A stretch of 64,000 nt of DNA from Bradyrhizobium sp. 138. GTDB taxonomy: Bacteria > Pseudomonadota > Alphaproteobacteria > Rhizobiales > Xanthobacteraceae. Both the position numbers and the translations under genes were made by a program. The notes beneath the pieces were generated by a model. It saw only the letters and a list, made by a program, of their open reading frames with translations, was not told where the DNA came from and did no database searches. Positions 33,929-43,051 of this stretch are shown here, in pieces; position 1 is the first letter of the stretch; every line of letters begins with the position of its first letter. The DNA lies in NCBI RefSeq assembly GCF_023074075.1, contig NZ_JADPKT010000100.1:1-64000 (forward strand), given 5' to 3'.

Positions 33929-34723
33929 ATGACCGCCTATCTGAAGCTCGACCACATCGACAAGATCTTCACCCGCGGCGCCGCCTCCACGGAGGTGCTC
34001 AAGGACATCAACCTCACGATCGAGAAGGGCGAATACGTCTCGATCATCGGCCATTCCGGCTGCGGCAAGTCGACCCTGCTCAACATCATCGCAGGGCTGA
34101 CCGGTGCCTCGACCGGCGGCGTGCTGCTGGAAAACCGCGAGGTCAACTCGCCGGGGCCCGATCGCGCGGTGGTGTTCCAGAACCATAGCCTGTTGCCGTG
34201 GCTCACGGTCTACGAGAACGTCAGGCTCGGCGTCGACAAGGTCTTCGCCAAGACCAAGTCCCGCGCCGAGCGCGACGCCTGGGTGATGCACAATCTCAAC
34301 CTCGTGCAGATGGCCCATGCCAGGGACAAGCGGCCCTCGGAGATCTCCGGCGGCATGAAGCAGCGCGTCGGCATTGCGCGGGCGCTTGCCATGGAGCCGA
34401 AGGTGCTGCTGCTGGACGAGCCATTCGGCGCGCTCGACGCACTGACCCGCGCCCATTTGCAGGACTCCGTGATGGCGCTGCATCAGAAGCTCGGCAACAC
34501 CATTTTGATGATCACCCACGACGTCGACGAGGCCGTGCTGTTGTCCGACCGCATCGTGATGATGACGAACGGGCCGAGCGCGCGCATCGGCGAGGTGCTG
34601 GAGGTGCCGCTGGCGCGTCCGCGCAAAAGGCTCGAGCTCGCGACCAACGCCACGTATCTGAAGTGCCGGCAGCGCGTGCTCGAATTCCTCTACGAGCGTC
34701 ATCGCTTCGTCGAGGCCGCGTAA
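33929..34723 (+). CDS. nrtC: Nitrate ABC transporter ATPase
   Basis: 264 residues. Walker A G-H-S-G-C-G-K-S-T near residue 43, Q-loop F-Q-N-H-S-L-L-P-W, signature E-I-S-G-G-M-K-Q-R near 138, Walker B V-L-L-L-D-E-P-F-G-A-L-D near 158, and the switch histidine in M-I-T-H-D-V. It energises nitrate import. It lacks the extra binding-protein-like domain of cyanobacterial NrtC and so resembles NrtD in architecture; the name nrtC follows the three-gene order in Bradyrhizobium. Confidence 0.9.
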   Translation: MTAYLKLDHIDKIFTRGAASTEVLKDINLTIEKGEYVSIIGHSGCGKSTLLNIIAGLTGASTGGVLLENREVNSPGPDRAVVFQNHSLLPWLTVYENVRLGVDKVFAKTKSRAERDAWVMHNLNLVQMAHARDKRPSEISGGMKQRVGIARALAMEPKVLLLDEPFGALDALTRAHLQDSVMALHQKLGNTILMITHDVDEAVLLSDRIVMMTNGPSARIGEVLEVPLARPRKRLELATNATYLKCRQRVLEFLYERHRFVEAA

Positions 34724-34771
34724 ATCAAATGTTAACGCGAGACCTGCGCTCGCCTAATTAATCGACATTCC

Positions 34772-34804
34772 GCTCAATCCTTGTGCGCCGCACAAGGATT
34801 GAGC
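34772..34804. promoter_or_regulatory. Double NtrC-type enhancer upstream of narK
   Basis: GCTC-N7-GTGC, GCC, GCAC-N7-GAGC (34772-34804), symmetric around 34788, with the inner palindrome TTGTGCGCCGCACAA (34781-34795). TTAATCGAC at 34758-34766 and TCGCAA at 34808-34813 match the flanks of the nrtA enhancer. Confidence 0.7.
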
Positions 34805-34897
34805 GAATCGCAAATTAAGCGTGCGGAAAAGCCCCGGAACAAATTCGGGCGATACGAATAACGTCCTGAAATCCCTGTATTTCCAGCGTGCGCGCAA

Positions 34898-34914
34898 TTG
34901 GCACGGAAATTGAA
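34898..34914 (+). promoter_or_regulatory. Sigma54-like promoter for narK-bjgb-flp-nasC
   Basis: TTGGCACG-GAAA-TTGAA. The first -24 G is at 34900, exactly 112 bp from the enhancer centre. The -12 core is GA rather than GC. The 336-base spacer 34724-35059 holds this promoter, the enhancer and an untranslated leader of about 135 bases, and no gene. Confidence 0.65.
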
Positions 34915-35059
34915 ACGTCTTTGCGCGACGCCAACGACGACGTCCCTCAACATCATCAATCAGCATCGTGAACTCGCCACCGGGGTGAAGCCTCGGAGCG
35001 CGCCTCCATGTGGGGCAGAGCCTGCAACGACGCAGCGGTGAGCCTAGAAGGGATACTCA

Positions 35060-36439
35060 ATGACGAAGAATCCTACTTGGATTTCAGACTGGCGCCCCGA
35101 AGATGAGGCGTTCTGGAATGCGACTGGCAGGACTATCGCGCGACGCAACCTGATCTGGTCGATCGTGGCCGAGCATATCGGCTTCTCGGTCTGGCTGATC
35201 TGGAGCATCGTCACCACCAAGCTGCCGCAGGCGGGCTTCCACTACACCACCGACCAGCTGTTCCAGCTCGTCGCGGTGCCGGGCCTGATCGGCGCATTGA
35301 TGCGCTTTCCCTACACATTCGCAGTGACGGCGTTCGGCGGTCGCAACTGGACCATCTTCAGTGCGGCGATCTTGTTCATTCCGACGCTGTCGCTTGCCTA
35401 TTTCGTGAGCCAGCCCGATACGCCGTTCTGGCTGATGCTGCTGATCGCCTCGACCGCGGGTCTCGGCGGCGGCAATTTCGCCTCCAGCATGACCAACATC
35501 TCCTTCTTCTTCCCCGACCGGATGAAGGGATGGGCGCTCGGCCTGAACGCGGCCGGTGGCAATATCGGTGTCTCCAGCGTGCAGCTGCTGACCCCGATCC
35601 TGATGACGCTCGCCGTCTTCAACCTGTTCCAGGCAACGCCGGTCGACGGCATCTTCCTGCAGAACGCCGGGCTGATGTGGGTGCTGCCGATCGCGATCGC
35701 GGTGTTCGGCGCCGTGTTCTTCATGAACAACCTCACCACGGCGAAATCGTCGGTGAAGAACCAGCTCGCGATCGTCAAGCGCAAGCACACCTGGATCATG
35801 GCGTATCTCTATATCGGCACGTTCGGATCCTTCATCGGCTACTCCGCCGCGTTTCCGCTGCTGATCAAGACCCAGTTCCCGCAGATCACGATTGCGATCG
35901 CCTTCCTGGGGCCGCTGGTCGGCTCGCTGTCGCGTCCGCTCGGCGGCTGGCTTGCGGACAAGATCGGCGGCTCGATCATCACCTTCTGGAACTTCATCGT
36001 GATGGCGGGCGCCACGGTCGGCGTGCTCTATTTCGTTGGGCAGAAGGATTTCATCGGCTTCCTGTCGATGTTCCTGATCCTGTTCGTGACGACGGGCATC
36101 GGCAACGGCTCGACCTATCGCATGATCCCCTCGATCTTCCGCGAGGAGAACCTGTTCAAGATGCGGGGCAAGGGCGATGCGGCGCGCACGGTGGCGCTCA
36201 AGACGGCGAGCATCGAGAGCGGTGCAGCGGTCGGCTTCATCGGCGCCATCGGCGCGGTCGGTGGCTATCTGATCCCGACCGGTTTCGGCAAGTCGATCGC
36301 CATGACCGGCGGGCCGCAGCTCGCGCTCGTGATCTATCTGGCCTTCTACGCCACCTGCCTCGCTCTGACCTGGTGGTTCTACCTGCGTCGCAGCCCGCAG
36401 GGCGAGGGCGCAGGAAGCCTCGCTGAGGCTCGCGTTTAG
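35060..36439 (+). CDS. narK: Nitrate/nitrite MFS transporter
   Basis: 459 residues, 12 membrane helices. Both nitrate signatures are recognisable: G-L-G-G-G-N-F-A-S-S-M-T-N-I-S-F-F-F near residue 134 and G-I-G-N-G-S-T-Y-R-M-I-P-S-I-F near 351. It moves nitrate in and/or nitrite out. The 5' end M-T-K-N-P-T-W-I is unusually hydrophilic for about 30 residues. An AAGGGATA motif precedes the ATG. In Bradyrhizobium diazoefficiens narK is the first gene of narK-bjgb-flp-nasC, exactly the order found here. Confidence 0.9.
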   Translation: MTKNPTWISDWRPEDEAFWNATGRTIARRNLIWSIVAEHIGFSVWLIWSIVTTKLPQAGFHYTTDQLFQLVAVPGLIGALMRFPYTFAVTAFGGRNWTIFSAAILFIPTLSLAYFVSQPDTPFWLMLLIASTAGLGGGNFASSMTNISFFFPDRMKGWALGLNAAGGNIGVSSVQLLTPILMTLAVFNLFQATPVDGIFLQNAGLMWVLPIAIAVFGAVFFMNNLTTAKSSVKNQLAIVKRKHTWIMAYLYIGTFGSFIGYSAAFPLLIKTQFPQITIAIAFLGPLVGSLSRPLGGWLADKIGGSIITFWNFIVMAGATVGVLYFVGQKDFIGFLSMFLILFVTTGIGNGSTYRMIPSIFREENLFKMRGKGDAARTVALKTASIESGAAVGFIGAIGAVGGYLIPTGFGKSIAMTGGPQLALVIYLAFYATCLALTWWFYLRRSPQGEGAGSLAEARV

Positions 36440-36458
36440 GCACTTGGTACGAATCTCG

Positions 36459-36482
36459 CTTCTCCCCGTACGCGGGGAGAAG
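36459..36482 (+). repeat. Short perfect palindrome in narK-bjgb spacer
   Basis: CTTCTCCCCG TACG CGGGGAGAAG, 10-bp arms with a 4-base loop, 20 bases after the narK stop. This sequence type is widespread between genes in rhizobia; here it may separate the stability of narK mRNA from the rest of the operon. Confidence 0.65.
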
Positions 36483-36562
36483 TCCCTCTGATGACGTTTG
36501 ACCCATGAACTTTTTCCGCAACGGCGCGGACGAAGGCAGACCGAAACAGACAGGAGAACATC

Positions 36563-36991
36563 ATGACGCCAGAACAAATCGCCCTCGTCCAGCAGAGCTT
36601 TTCCAAGGTCGCACCGATTTCAGCGCAGGCTGCGGTGCTGTTCTACGATCGTCTGTTCGAGGTGGCGCCGTCCGTGCGCGCGATGTTTCCCGAGGACATG
36701 ACCGAGCAGCGCAAGAAGCTGATGGGCATGCTCGCCGCCGTCGTCGGTGGCCTGTCGAACCTCGACTCGATTCTTCCGGCAGCCTCTGCGCTTGCCAAGC
36801 GCCACGTCGCCTATGGCACCAAGGCCGAACACTACCCCGTGGTCGGCGCGACCTTGCTGTGGACCCTGGAGAAGGGGCTCGGCGAGGACTGGACACCCGA
36901 ACTCGCAAAGGCGTGGACCGACGTCTATGGCGTTCTGTCCGGCTACATGATGTCCGAAGCCTACGGCGCACAGCCGCAGGCCGCTGAATAG
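36563..36991 (+). CDS. bjgb: Single-domain hemoglobin Bjgb
   Basis: 142 residues, one globin domain and no reductase domain. By alignment with flavohemoglobins, B10 Tyr is Tyr28 (L-F-Y-D-R-L-F), the E7 position is Gln49 and the proximal haem ligand is His81 (K-R-H-V-A-Y-G). Hemoglobins of this operon detoxify nitric oxide formed during nitrate assimilation, presumably using electrons from the flavoprotein next door. CAGGAGAAC precedes the ATG. The gap to flp is 10 bases. Confidence 0.9.
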   Translation: MTPEQIALVQQSFSKVAPISAQAAVLFYDRLFEVAPSVRAMFPEDMTEQRKKLMGMLAAVVGGLSNLDSILPAASALAKRHVAYGTKAEHYPVVGATLLWTLEKGLGEDWTPELAKAWTDVYGVLSGYMMSEAYGAQPQAAE

Positions 36992-37001
36992 GAGATGCCT
37001 C

Positions 37002-38219
37002 GTGAGTGAACCGCTGGTCATCGTCGGTAACGGTATGGCGGCCGCGCGTCTGGTCGACGAGCTCGCCAAGACCGCGCTCGGCCGCTACGCGGTCGCCGTG
37101 ATCGGTGAGGAACCGCGGCTCGCTTACAATCGCGTGCTGCTCTCCTCCGTACTGGCCGGCGAGACCGGCTCGCACGAGATCGAGCTCCGGCCGGCCGACT
37201 GGTGGCGCCATCGCGGCGTCACGGTGCGCTACGGCTATCGCGTCACCGAAATCGATGTCGGCCGCCGCGAGCTCAAGATCGAAGGCGAAGAGAGCATGGA
37301 ATATTCCAAGCTCGTGCTTGCCACGGGATCGACGCCGCTGCGGCTGAATGTGTCCGGCGCCGATCTCGCCGGCGTGCATACCTTTCGCGACACCCGCGAT
37401 GTCGATCTGCTGCTGACGCTGGCGGCAGCCAAGAAGCGCGTCGTCGTGGTCGGCGGTGGCCTGCTCGGACTTGAAGCAGCCTACGGCCTCGCCAAGGCCG
37501 GCGCGCCGGTGACGCTGTTGCACCTGATGGACCGGCTGATGGAGCGCCAGCTCGATGGGCCGGCCGCCGACCTGCTCAAGACGCTGGTCGAGCGCAAGGG
37601 CATCCGCATCCTGCTCAACGCCTCCACCGCACGCATCCACGGCGACGGTCATGTCGAAGCCGTCGAGCTTGCCGACGGCAGCCGCATCGAGGCCGACGCC
37701 GTCATCTTCGCGGCCGGCATCAAGCCGAGTGCGGCGCTGGCGAAAGAGGCGGGGATCGCGGTCAATCGCGGCATCGTGGTCAACGACGTCATGCAGACGT
37801 CCTCACCCGACATCTTCGCGCTCGGCGAATGCGCCGAGCATCGCGGCACCTGCTATGGTCTGGTCGAGCCGGCCTACGAGCAGGCGCGCGTGCTGGCGCG
37901 ACATCTGGCCGGTCGCCCCGCCGCCTATCAGGGCAGCGTGGTCTCCACGAATCTGAAGGTCTCCGGCGTCAGCGTGTTCTCGGCCGGCGATTTCTTGGGC
38001 GGAGAGGGCAGCGAGAGCCTCGTGCTGACCGATCGCAGGCGCGGCACCTACAAGAAGCTCGTCATTGCCGACGGTCGGCTCACCGGCGCCGTGCTGATCG
38101 GCGATACCGTCGATGCGCTCTGGTACCTCGAGCTGATCCGCAATCGCGACAAGGTCGCCGCGATCCGCACCGACATGATGTTCGGCCGCGCGCTCGCGCT
38201 GCCTTCGAAAGCAGCCTGA
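37002..38219 (+). CDS. flp: FAD/NAD(P)H-dependent flavoprotein of nitrate assimilation
   Basis: 405 residues with two dinucleotide folds: FAD motif V-G-N-G-M-A-A-A near residue 6 and NAD motif V-G-G-G-L-L-G-L-E near 148. This is the FAD-NAD module seen at the N-terminus of NirB nitrite reductases and in rubredoxin reductases, without iron-sulfur or sirohaem domains. It probably passes electrons to NasC and perhaps to Bjgb. GTG start at 37002 with GGAG at 36991-36994; it ends 1 base before nasC. Confidence 0.85.
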   Translation: MSEPLVIVGNGMAAARLVDELAKTALGRYAVAVIGEEPRLAYNRVLLSSVLAGETGSHEIELRPADWWRHRGVTVRYGYRVTEIDVGRRELKIEGEESMEYSKLVLATGSTPLRLNVSGADLAGVHTFRDTRDVDLLLTLAAAKKRVVVVGGGLLGLEAAYGLAKAGAPVTLLHLMDRLMERQLDGPAADLLKTLVERKGIRILLNASTARIHGDGHVEAVELADGSRIEADAVIFAAGIKPSAALAKEAGIAVNRGIVVNDVMQTSSPDIFALGECAEHRGTCYGLVEPAYEQARVLARHLAGRPAAYQGSVVSTNLKVSGVSVFSAGDFLGGEGSESLVLTDRRRGTYKKLVIADGRLTGAVLIGDTVDALWYLELIRNRDKVAAIRTDMMFGRALALPSKAA

Positions 38220-38220
38220 T

Positions 38221-40923
38221 ATGACGGCGATCGATCCCACGCTCCGCGCCACCAAGACGACCTGTCCCTATTGCGGCGTCGGCTGCGGCGTGCTGGCAAC
38301 GCCCGATGGCAAGGGCGGCGCCGCGATCGCCGGCGACCCTGATCACCCCGCCAATTTCGGTCGGCTGTGCTCCAAGGGCTCCGCGCTCGGCGAGACCGTC
38401 GGGCTGGAGAGCCGTCTGCTCTACCCGATGATCCGCTGCAAGGGCGTGCTGGAGCGCGTCGCCTGGAGCGATGCGCTCGATCATGTCGCCCATCGCATGC
38501 AGCACATCGTGGCGCGTGACGGCGCCGACGCAGTCGCGTTCTATCTCTCGGGCCAGTTGCTGACCGAGGATTATTACGTCGCCAACAAGCTGATGAAGGG
38601 TTTTGTCGGCACCGCCAATGTCGACACCAATTCGCGGCTTTGCATGTCGTCCTCGGTCGCCGGCCATCGCCGCGCCTTCGGTGCCGATACCGTGCCCGGC
38701 TGCTATGAGGATCTCGACCAGGCCGATCTGCTGGTCTTCGTCGGCTCGAACGCGGCCTGGTGCCATCCGGTGTTGTTCCAGCGCATGCTGAAGAACCGGC
38801 AGGAACGCGGCGCGCGTATGATCGTGATCGATCCGCGTCGCACCGACACCGCCGAGGACGTCGAGTTGTTCCTCGGCCTCAAGCCCGGCACAGACACCGC
38901 GCTGTTCTCCGGCCTGTTCGTCCATCTCGCAGACAACGGCGCGCTGGATCAGGACTATATCGCGAACAACACGTCGGGCTTCGACGATGCGCTGGCACGC
39001 GCGCGGAGCATTGCCGGCAGCGTCACCGCCACCGCGCTCGCCACGGGCCTCTCCGAGCAGGACGTTGCGACCTTCTTCAAGATGTTCCGCGACACTGAGC
39101 GCGTCGTCACGCTCTACTCGCAGGGCGTCAACCAGTCGGCGCAGGGCACCGACAAGGTCAATGCGATCCTGAACTGCCATCTCGCGACGGGACGCATCGG
39201 CAAGCCTGGCGCCTCGCCGTTCTCGCTCACCGGCCAGCCCAACGCAATGGGCGGCCGTGAGGTCGGCGGCCTCGCCAATATGCTGGCAGCCCATATGGGC
39301 TTCACGCCGCCCGACATCGATCGTGTCAGGCGGTTCTGGAAGGCACCGCACATCGCCACCCATGAGGGGTTGAAGGCGGTGCAGCTATTCGAGGCCATCA
39401 ACCGCGGCGAGGTCAAGGCGCTCTGGGTGATGGGCACCAATCCGGCGGTGTCGCTGCCCGACGCGGACTTTGTGCGCGAGGCGTTGAAGAAGCTCGAGCT
39501 GTTCGTGGTCTCCGAGAACGTGCTCTCCAATGACACGGTCGAGGCCGGTCCGCATGTGCTGCTGCCGGCCCTTGCCTGGGGCGAGAAGTCGGGCACCGTG
39601 ACCAATTCCGAGCGCCGCATCTCGCGCCAGCGTTCGTTCCTTCCCGCGCCGGGAGAGGCGCGTCCCGATTGGTGGATCCTGAGCGAGACCGCCAAACGTC
39701 TCGGTTTCGGCGACAGCTTCAATTACAAATCCGCGGCGGACATTTTCCGCGAGCATGCCGCGCTCTCGGCCTTCGAGAACGACGGCAGCCGTGATTTCGA
39801 CATCGGTGCGTTGACCTCGCTGTCCGAGGAAGCGTTCGACGCCTTGAAGCCGGTGCAGTGGCCGGTGCGGGAAGGGGGCGCACCCGGCGCGCGCTTCTTC
39901 GCCAATGGCGGCTTCTTCACCAATGACGGCAAGGGCCGTTTCGTTGCGCCGGAGGTGCCCTCGCTGCGCAGCGAGACCGGTGCCTCGCGTCCCCTCAGGC
40001 TCAACACCGGACGCATCCGCGACCAGTGGCACACCATGACGCGCACCGGTCTCAGCCAGCGGCTGGGCGCCCATCTGCCCGAGCCCTTCGTCGAGGTTCA
40101 TCCCGACGACGCCAGCAAATACGGCATCGTCCATGACGGCTATGCCCGGATCACCACCGATTACGGCCTGTGCATCCTGAAGGCGGTGGTCAGCGAACGG
40201 CAGCAGCGCGGCACGCTGTTCGTTCCGATCCACTGGAGCGCGATGAACGCCTCGCATGGCCGCGTCGGCGCGCTGGTGCAGTCCTTCACCGATCCATTCT
40301 CCGGGCAGCCGGAATCGAAGGCGACGCCGGCTGCGATTGCGCCTTACGAATTCGTCTTCCGCGGATTTGCGCTGTCGCGGAAACAGCTCGATCTGCCGCC
40401 GAACCTGTTATGGACCCGCGTCATGGTCGCCGGCGGCTTCGGCTATCTCTTTGCCGACAATGCGGACCTGTCGCGCTGGCCGACCTGGCTCGAAGACGTC
40501 GCCGGCGAGGACATCGCCGACTATCGCGACTTCGGCGGCGGCGTTTATCGCGCGGCGTCGTTCGCCGGCGATCGCATCGAGACCTGCCTGTTCGTCGGCC
40601 CCGCGCATGATGCGGGCGACTGGGAGGTGGTGAAGAGCCTGTTCGTGGCCGATCACGTCACCGACGAGCAGCGGCGCATCCTGCTGTCGGGCAGGTCCGG
40701 CGAGGGCGCCGCATCTAGCGGGCCGATCGTCTGCGCCTGCTTCGGTGTCGGCCGCGATACCATCTGCGACAGCATCGTCACCGGCGCGCGCACGGCCGCC
40801 GAGATCGGCGCCAAGCTCAAGGCCGGCACCAATTGCGGCTCCTGCATCCCCGAGCTGAAGCGCCTGATCGCGACCACGGAAGTGCCGGTGAAGCAGGCGA
40901 AGGTCGCGAGCGCGGTGGGATAG
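38221..40923 (+). CDS. nasC: Assimilatory nitrate reductase catalytic subunit
   Basis: 900 residues. The N-terminal [4Fe-4S] site is Cys15, Cys18, Cys22 and Cys50, followed by the molybdopterin-oxidoreductase domains and the C-terminal molybdopterin-dinucleotide-binding barrel. The last 65 residues are a BFD-like [2Fe-2S] module with Cys838, Cys840, Cys872 and Cys875. This is the cytoplasmic, single-subunit NasA/NasC type that reduces nitrate to nitrite. Electrons likely enter from Flp through the C-terminal cluster. ATG at 38221 immediately follows the flp stop. No nitrite reductase gene follows. Confidence 0.92.
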   Translation: MTAIDPTLRATKTTCPYCGVGCGVLATPDGKGGAAIAGDPDHPANFGRLCSKGSALGETVGLESRLLYPMIRCKGVLERVAWSDALDHVAHRMQHIVARDGADAVAFYLSGQLLTEDYYVANKLMKGFVGTANVDTNSRLCMSSSVAGHRRAFGADTVPGCYEDLDQADLLVFVGSNAAWCHPVLFQRMLKNRQERGARMIVIDPRRTDTAEDVELFLGLKPGTDTALFSGLFVHLADNGALDQDYIANNTSGFDDALARARSIAGSVTATALATGLSEQDVATFFKMFRDTERVVTLYSQGVNQSAQGTDKVNAILNCHLATGRIGKPGASPFSLTGQPNAMGGREVGGLANMLAAHMGFTPPDIDRVRRFWKAPHIATHEGLKAVQLFEAINRGEVKALWVMGTNPAVSLPDADFVREALKKLELFVVSENVLSNDTVEAGPHVLLPALAWGEKSGTVTNSERRISRQRSFLPAPGEARPDWWILSETAKRLGFGDSFNYKSAADIFREHAALSAFENDGSRDFDIGALTSLSEEAFDALKPVQWPVREGGAPGARFFANGGFFTNDGKGRFVAPEVPSLRSETGASRPLRLNTGRIRDQWHTMTRTGLSQRLGAHLPEPFVEVHPDDASKYGIVHDGYARITTDYGLCILKAVVSERQQRGTLFVPIHWSAMNASHGRVGALVQSFTDPFSGQPESKATPAAIAPYEFVFRGFALSRKQLDLPPNLLWTRVMVAGGFGYLFADNADLSRWPTWLEDVAGEDIADYRDFGGGVYRAASFAGDRIETCLFVGPAHDAGDWEVVKSLFVADHVTDEQRRILLSGRSGEGAASSGPIVCACFGVGRDTICDSIVTGARTAAEIGAKLKAGTNCGSCIPELKRLIATTEVPVKQAKVASAVG

Positions 40924-40928
40924 GTCTC

Positions 40929-41015
40929 GTAGGGTGGGTTAGCGCAGCGTAACCCACCGCTTCTGCTACCGCGGAGATGAAAGAGGTGGGTTACGCCTTC
41001 GGCTAACCCCACCCT
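40929..41015. repeat. Palindromic repeat family B, copy 1 (GGGTTAGC type)
   Basis: Arms CGTAGGGTGGGTTAGC and GCTAACCCCACCCTGC, with an inner GTAACCCACC/GGTGGGTTAC pair. Located right after nasC. Confidence 0.85.
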
Positions 41016-41115
41016 GCGCAGCACTCACGCGATCGCCATACGCTCCGCCAATCGACGCGCCCTCGATTGTGCCCTATGCTGCCGCGCATCCCGCCAGCCA
41101 CCAACCACAACAACA

Positions 41116-42015
41116 ATGATGTACCTGGAAACGCCGCCGCGCCTGATTGAAACAAGGCTCTTCTCCGCTATGCCCGAAAAATTCCGCCGTAAGGGCGTGC
41201 GGACGGAGTGGGCCGACGCCAACCGGCCGGGCATTGCCACGGATAGCTTCATCGAAGGTCCTTCATTCGACAAAGATGGCAATCTCTACATCGTCGACAT
41301 TCCCTTCGGCCGCATCTTCCGCATCGCGCCTGATGGCGAGTGGTCGCAGGTTGCCGAATATGAGGGATGGCCGAACGGACTGAAGATCGCGCCCGACGGC
41401 CGTATCCTCATCGCGGACTACATGCACGGCATCATGGAATTCGATGCCAAGGCCGGCCGCGTCACGCCGGTGCTGACCGCGCGTAATTCGGAATCGTTCC
41501 GCGGCTGCAACGATCTGCATCTTGCCTCCAACGGCGACATCTATTTCACTGACCAGGGGCAGACCGGGTTGCACGATCCGAGTGGCCGGGTCTATCGGCT
41601 GGCGTCAAATGGCCGGCTCGACTGCCTGATCGATACCGGCATCAGCCCGAACGGGCTCGTGCTCGACCCGACCGAGACCGTCCTGTTCGTCGCCATGACA
41701 CGCGACAACGCGGTGTGGCGGTTGCCGTTCATGAAGGACGGCAGCGTCTCGAAGGTCGGCCGCTTCTGCTCGCTGTTCGGCACCAGCGGCCCCGACGGCC
41801 TGACCATGGACGCCAAGGGGCGCCTGTTCGTCGGGCACGCCTCGCTCGGCCACGTTTTCGTGTTCGCCCCCAACGGCGAACTGATTGCGCGGATCAAGTC
41901 GTGCGCGGGGCCGAACTGCACCAATGTCGCCATCGGTGGCGGAAGCAGGGATCGTCTCTATATCACGGAGTCGTCGACCGGCAGCGTGCTGGTGGCGGAT
42001 ATCAGCGGACTGTGA
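41116..42015 (+). CDS. SMP-30/gluconolactonase family protein
   Basis: 299 residues, a six-bladed beta-propeller of the SMP-30/LRE type. Metal-site segments are visible: E-G-P-S-F-D near residue 45, L-I-A-D-Y near 96, G-C-N-D-L-H near 132 and S-P-N-G-L near 177. It likely hydrolyses a sugar or related lactone. The substrate is unknown. ATG at 41116 or 41119. It is 8 bases upstream of the aldo/keto reductase, and the two are probably one operon. Confidence 0.8.
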   Translation: MMYLETPPRLIETRLFSAMPEKFRRKGVRTEWADANRPGIATDSFIEGPSFDKDGNLYIVDIPFGRIFRIAPDGEWSQVAEYEGWPNGLKIAPDGRILIADYMHGIMEFDAKAGRVTPVLTARNSESFRGCNDLHLASNGDIYFTDQGQTGLHDPSGRVYRLASNGRLDCLIDTGISPNGLVLDPTETVLFVAMTRDNAVWRLPFMKDGSVSKVGRFCSLFGTSGPDGLTMDAKGRLFVGHASLGHVFVFAPNGELIARIKSCAGPNCTNVAIGGGSRDRLYITESSTGSVLVADISGL

Positions 42016-42023
42016 GCTCCAAC

Positions 42024-42863
42024 ATGAACACAAACCCTTTCGGTAAAACCGGCGCCAACGTCTCCGTCATCGGGCAGGGCACCTGGTATCTCGACCATGG
42101 CGACCGCAAGCGCGCGATCGCCGCGCTTCAGCGTGGGCTCGATCTCGGCATGAGCCACATCGACACCGCCGAGATGTACGGCGACGCTGAGCTCGTCATT
42201 GCCGATGCCATCGTGGGTCGGCGCGACGAGGTGTTCCTCGTCTCGAAAGTGCTGCCGAGCAATGCCTCGCGCCGCGGAACCATTACTGCCTGCGAGCGCT
42301 CGCTGAAGCGGCTGAAGACCGACCGTCTCGACTGCTACCTCCTGCACTGGCGCGGTTCCTATCCGCTGGAGGACACCGTCGCCGCGTTCGATGAGCTGGT
42401 GAAGGCTGGCAAGATCAAAGCCTGGGGCGTTTCCAATTTCGACGCCGACGATCTCGACGAGATTCGCAAGGTCGCCGGCGAGGGCCGCATCGCCTGCAAC
42501 CAGGTGCTCTATCATCTGAAGGAACGCGCGATCGAGCACGCGGTGATCCCCTGGTGCGAGCGTCACGGCGTCGCTGTGGTCGCCTATTCCCCGTTCGGGC
42601 ATGACGATTTCCCGGATGCGCGCAGCAAGGGCGGTGCTGTGCTGGCGAACATTGCGGAGGCGCGTCGCGTGACGCCGCGCCAGGTCGCGCTGAGCTTTCT
42701 CACCCGTGCGACTACGGTGTTCGCGATCCCGAAGGCGTCGTCGGCGGAACATGCCGCCGAGAACGCGGCGGCCGGCGATCTCGTGCTGACGAAGGAAGAG
42801 ATTTCTGCGCTCGATGCGGCCTTTCCGCGCGGTCCGAAGCCGCGCAGCCTGCCGATGCTGTAA
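42024..42863 (+). CDS. Aldo/keto reductase
   Basis: 279 residues of the AKR barrel. The catalytic tetrad can be assigned: Asp and Tyr in H-I-D-T-A-E-M-Y-G near residue 45, Lys in L-V-S-K-V near 74, His in Y-L-L-H-W-R near 107. The nucleotide site is V-F-A-I-P-K-A-S-S near 235. NADPH-dependent reduction of a carbonyl; the coupling with the SMP-30 gene suggests sugar-derived substrates. Confidence 0.85.
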   Translation: MNTNPFGKTGANVSVIGQGTWYLDHGDRKRAIAALQRGLDLGMSHIDTAEMYGDAELVIADAIVGRRDEVFLVSKVLPSNASRRGTITACERSLKRLKTDRLDCYLLHWRGSYPLEDTVAAFDELVKAGKIKAWGVSNFDADDLDEIRKVAGEGRIACNQVLYHLKERAIEHAVIPWCERHGVAVVAYSPFGHDDFPDARSKGGAVLANIAEARRVTPRQVALSFLTRATTVFAIPKASSAEHAAENAAAGDLVLTKEEISALDAAFPRGPKPRSLPML

Positions 42864-43051
42864 CGCACAAACGCTCATTATTAACGGAGCACTGACGCGC
42901 GCGGCGGCCCGCGCATATCGGCATCCTGTTTTCGGAAGTTGTGAACGCGGCGCATTTGTCGTTTTTTACAACCGTTCTCGATTCGCATTTTGCCCGGGTT
43001 CCAGCCGTGACACCGCCGCCCGCCGCAGCCGCAAGGCTCGACAGTATCACC

